A stretch of 64,000 bases of DNA, taken from positions 117,641 to 181,640 of the forward strand of contig CALFMO010000057.1 of the NCBI GenBank assembly GCA_937879855.1, in the 5' to 3' direction. This document shows, one piece after another, positions 63,502 through 64,000 of the stretch. Every line of letters starts with the position of its first letter. Position 1 is the stretch's first letter. The translations under genes were made by a program, and so were the position numbers. The notes beneath the pieces are model-generated. The model was not told where the DNA came from. It did not search any database and worked only from the letters and a program-made list of their open reading frames with translations. This stretch comes from an uncultured Acidobacteriaceae bacterium. Lineage in GTDB: Bacteria; Acidobacteriota; Terriglobia; Terriglobales; Acidobacteriaceae.

Positions 63502-63590
63502 GCACAGGTGGGTGAGTGGTTAAAGCCAACAGACTGTAAATCTGTCCCTCCTAGCGAGGTACGAAGGTTCGAATCCTTCCCTGTGCACCA
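63502..63590 (+). tRNA. tRNA-Tyr (anticodon GTA)
   Basis: An 89-nt class II tRNA with acceptor GCACAGG/CCTGTGC, long variable arm, encoded CCA and anticodon GTA in ACTGTAAAT. Confidence 0.97.
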
Positions 63591-63599
63591 TTGATTCAC

Positions 63600-63779
63600 G
63601 TGAGTCGCTTGTCCATTGCGCTGGTCTGTTATGTGGTGCTGGGAGCGCTGACTTGGGCCACGATTACCGACCCGAAGATTCGGGCGGGTACGCTGGTGAT
63701 CCTGGCGCTGTTTGCAGTGAAGTCGGTGTTGCGCCGCAATGATGTGTTGCATCCGGACAAGAGCGGCGACCCGGAGTGA
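63600..63779 (+). CDS. Small membrane protein inside the tRNA cluster
   Basis: A 59-residue frame starts at GTG 63600, nine bases after tRNA-Tyr. It has two hydrophobic stretches (LSIALVCYVVLGALTWATI and AGTLVILALFAVKSVL) and a polar tail. TTG 63591 would lengthen it by three residues. The function is unknown; the position between tRNAs is conserved enough in some acidobacteria to suggest a real gene, but this is from memory. Confidence 0.55.
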   Translation: MSRLSIALVCYVVLGALTWATITDPKIRAGTLVILALFAVKSVLRRNDVLHPDKSGDPE

Positions 63780-63814
63780 CTGGTTTGACAGCGGCTGAAA
63801 GCCGGAGTTTCAGG

Positions 63815-63890
<76 letters not shown>

Positions 63891-63945
63891 GATTGCTTGG
63901 GTGAAGTCGGTTGAGCTGACGGCTGAAAGCTGACAGCTGGGTTTC

Positions 63946-64000
63946 GCGGGAGTAACTCAGTGGTAGAGTCACAGCCTTCCAAGCTGTTGGTCGCGGGTTC
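63946..64000 (+). tRNA. tRNA-Gly (anticodon TCC), partial
   Basis: Acceptor GCGGGAG, D-arm and anticodon loop CTTCCAA are visible; the 3' end lies outside the window. The tRNA order Thr-Tyr-Thr-Gly suggests that a tuf gene follows. Confidence 0.92.

Overview
The window looks like a chromosomal segment of a Gram-negative, moderately GC-rich bacterium, most likely an acidobacterium (Acidobacteriota, Terriglobia). This assignment is inferred from gene content: a DUF2393-type membrane protein, an ECF sigma/Ser-Thr kinase pair, an Rhs-type wall protein fragment, lpxC, and several degenerate palindromic and word-repeat intergenic elements. No rRNA or species marker is present to confirm it.

Region 1 (1-27.9 kb) is mostly core genome. 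It holds a selenocysteine-containing selD read through an in-frame TGA, an aldo/keto reductase, gyrA, a PASTA-repeat protein, the co-directional minus-strand run aroC-def-fmt-rsmB, an RNA-degrading OB/HD protein, a SurA-like chaperone, two divergent metallopeptidases, and a signalling block (LuxR-type regulator, receiver protein, an unusual OmpR-HDOD fusion, a GGDEF cyclase). A 53-residue double-CxxCxGxG zinc protein sits just before tRNA-Ser.

Region 2 (28.4-46.6 kb) is accessory DNA. A tRNA-Ser(GCT) gene is followed by a tyrosine integrase broken by one amber codon. A 20-bp copy of the tRNA 3' end recurs at 36520-36539, which delimits an ~8-kb island. The island carries a lone pseudopilin, secreted proteins, an Rhs toxin tip with a tightly coupled candidate immunity gene, a Ser/Thr kinase truncated exactly where the Rhs piece begins, an ECF sigma factor and a YceI-like protein. 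A second integrase N-terminal fragment starts 95 bp beyond the repeat, so an older island appears to lie in tandem; its C-terminal counterpart lies inverted beyond a Tat-type metallo-beta-lactamase-fold gene. A MocR regulator then diverges from a flavin reductase and a plus-strand gene train (Cys/Met-type PLP enzyme, isochorismatase-fold hydrolase with a frameshift, two GNATs, a methyltransferase, PhzF). Frameshifts and truncations cluster in this region and are absent from the flanking core genes.

Region 3 (46.6-64 kb) returns to core functions: a PilZ protein, lpxC, a LolA-like protein, a short-chain dehydrogenase, a large 7TM-GAF-GGDEF-HD-GYP protein, gltX, a zinc alcohol dehydrogenase, glnS, and a ccdA-tlpA-DsbD-alpha thiol-redox operon. 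It ends with the tRNA run Thr(TGT)-Tyr(GTA)-Thr(GGT)-Gly(TCC) that normally precedes tuf. Cyclic-di-GMP signalling recurs (GGDEF, PilZ, GGDEF-HD-GYP). Two families of dispersed repeats deserve attention: perfect palindromes, two of which sit in frame inside gyrA and gltX, and hairpins built from short repeated words.
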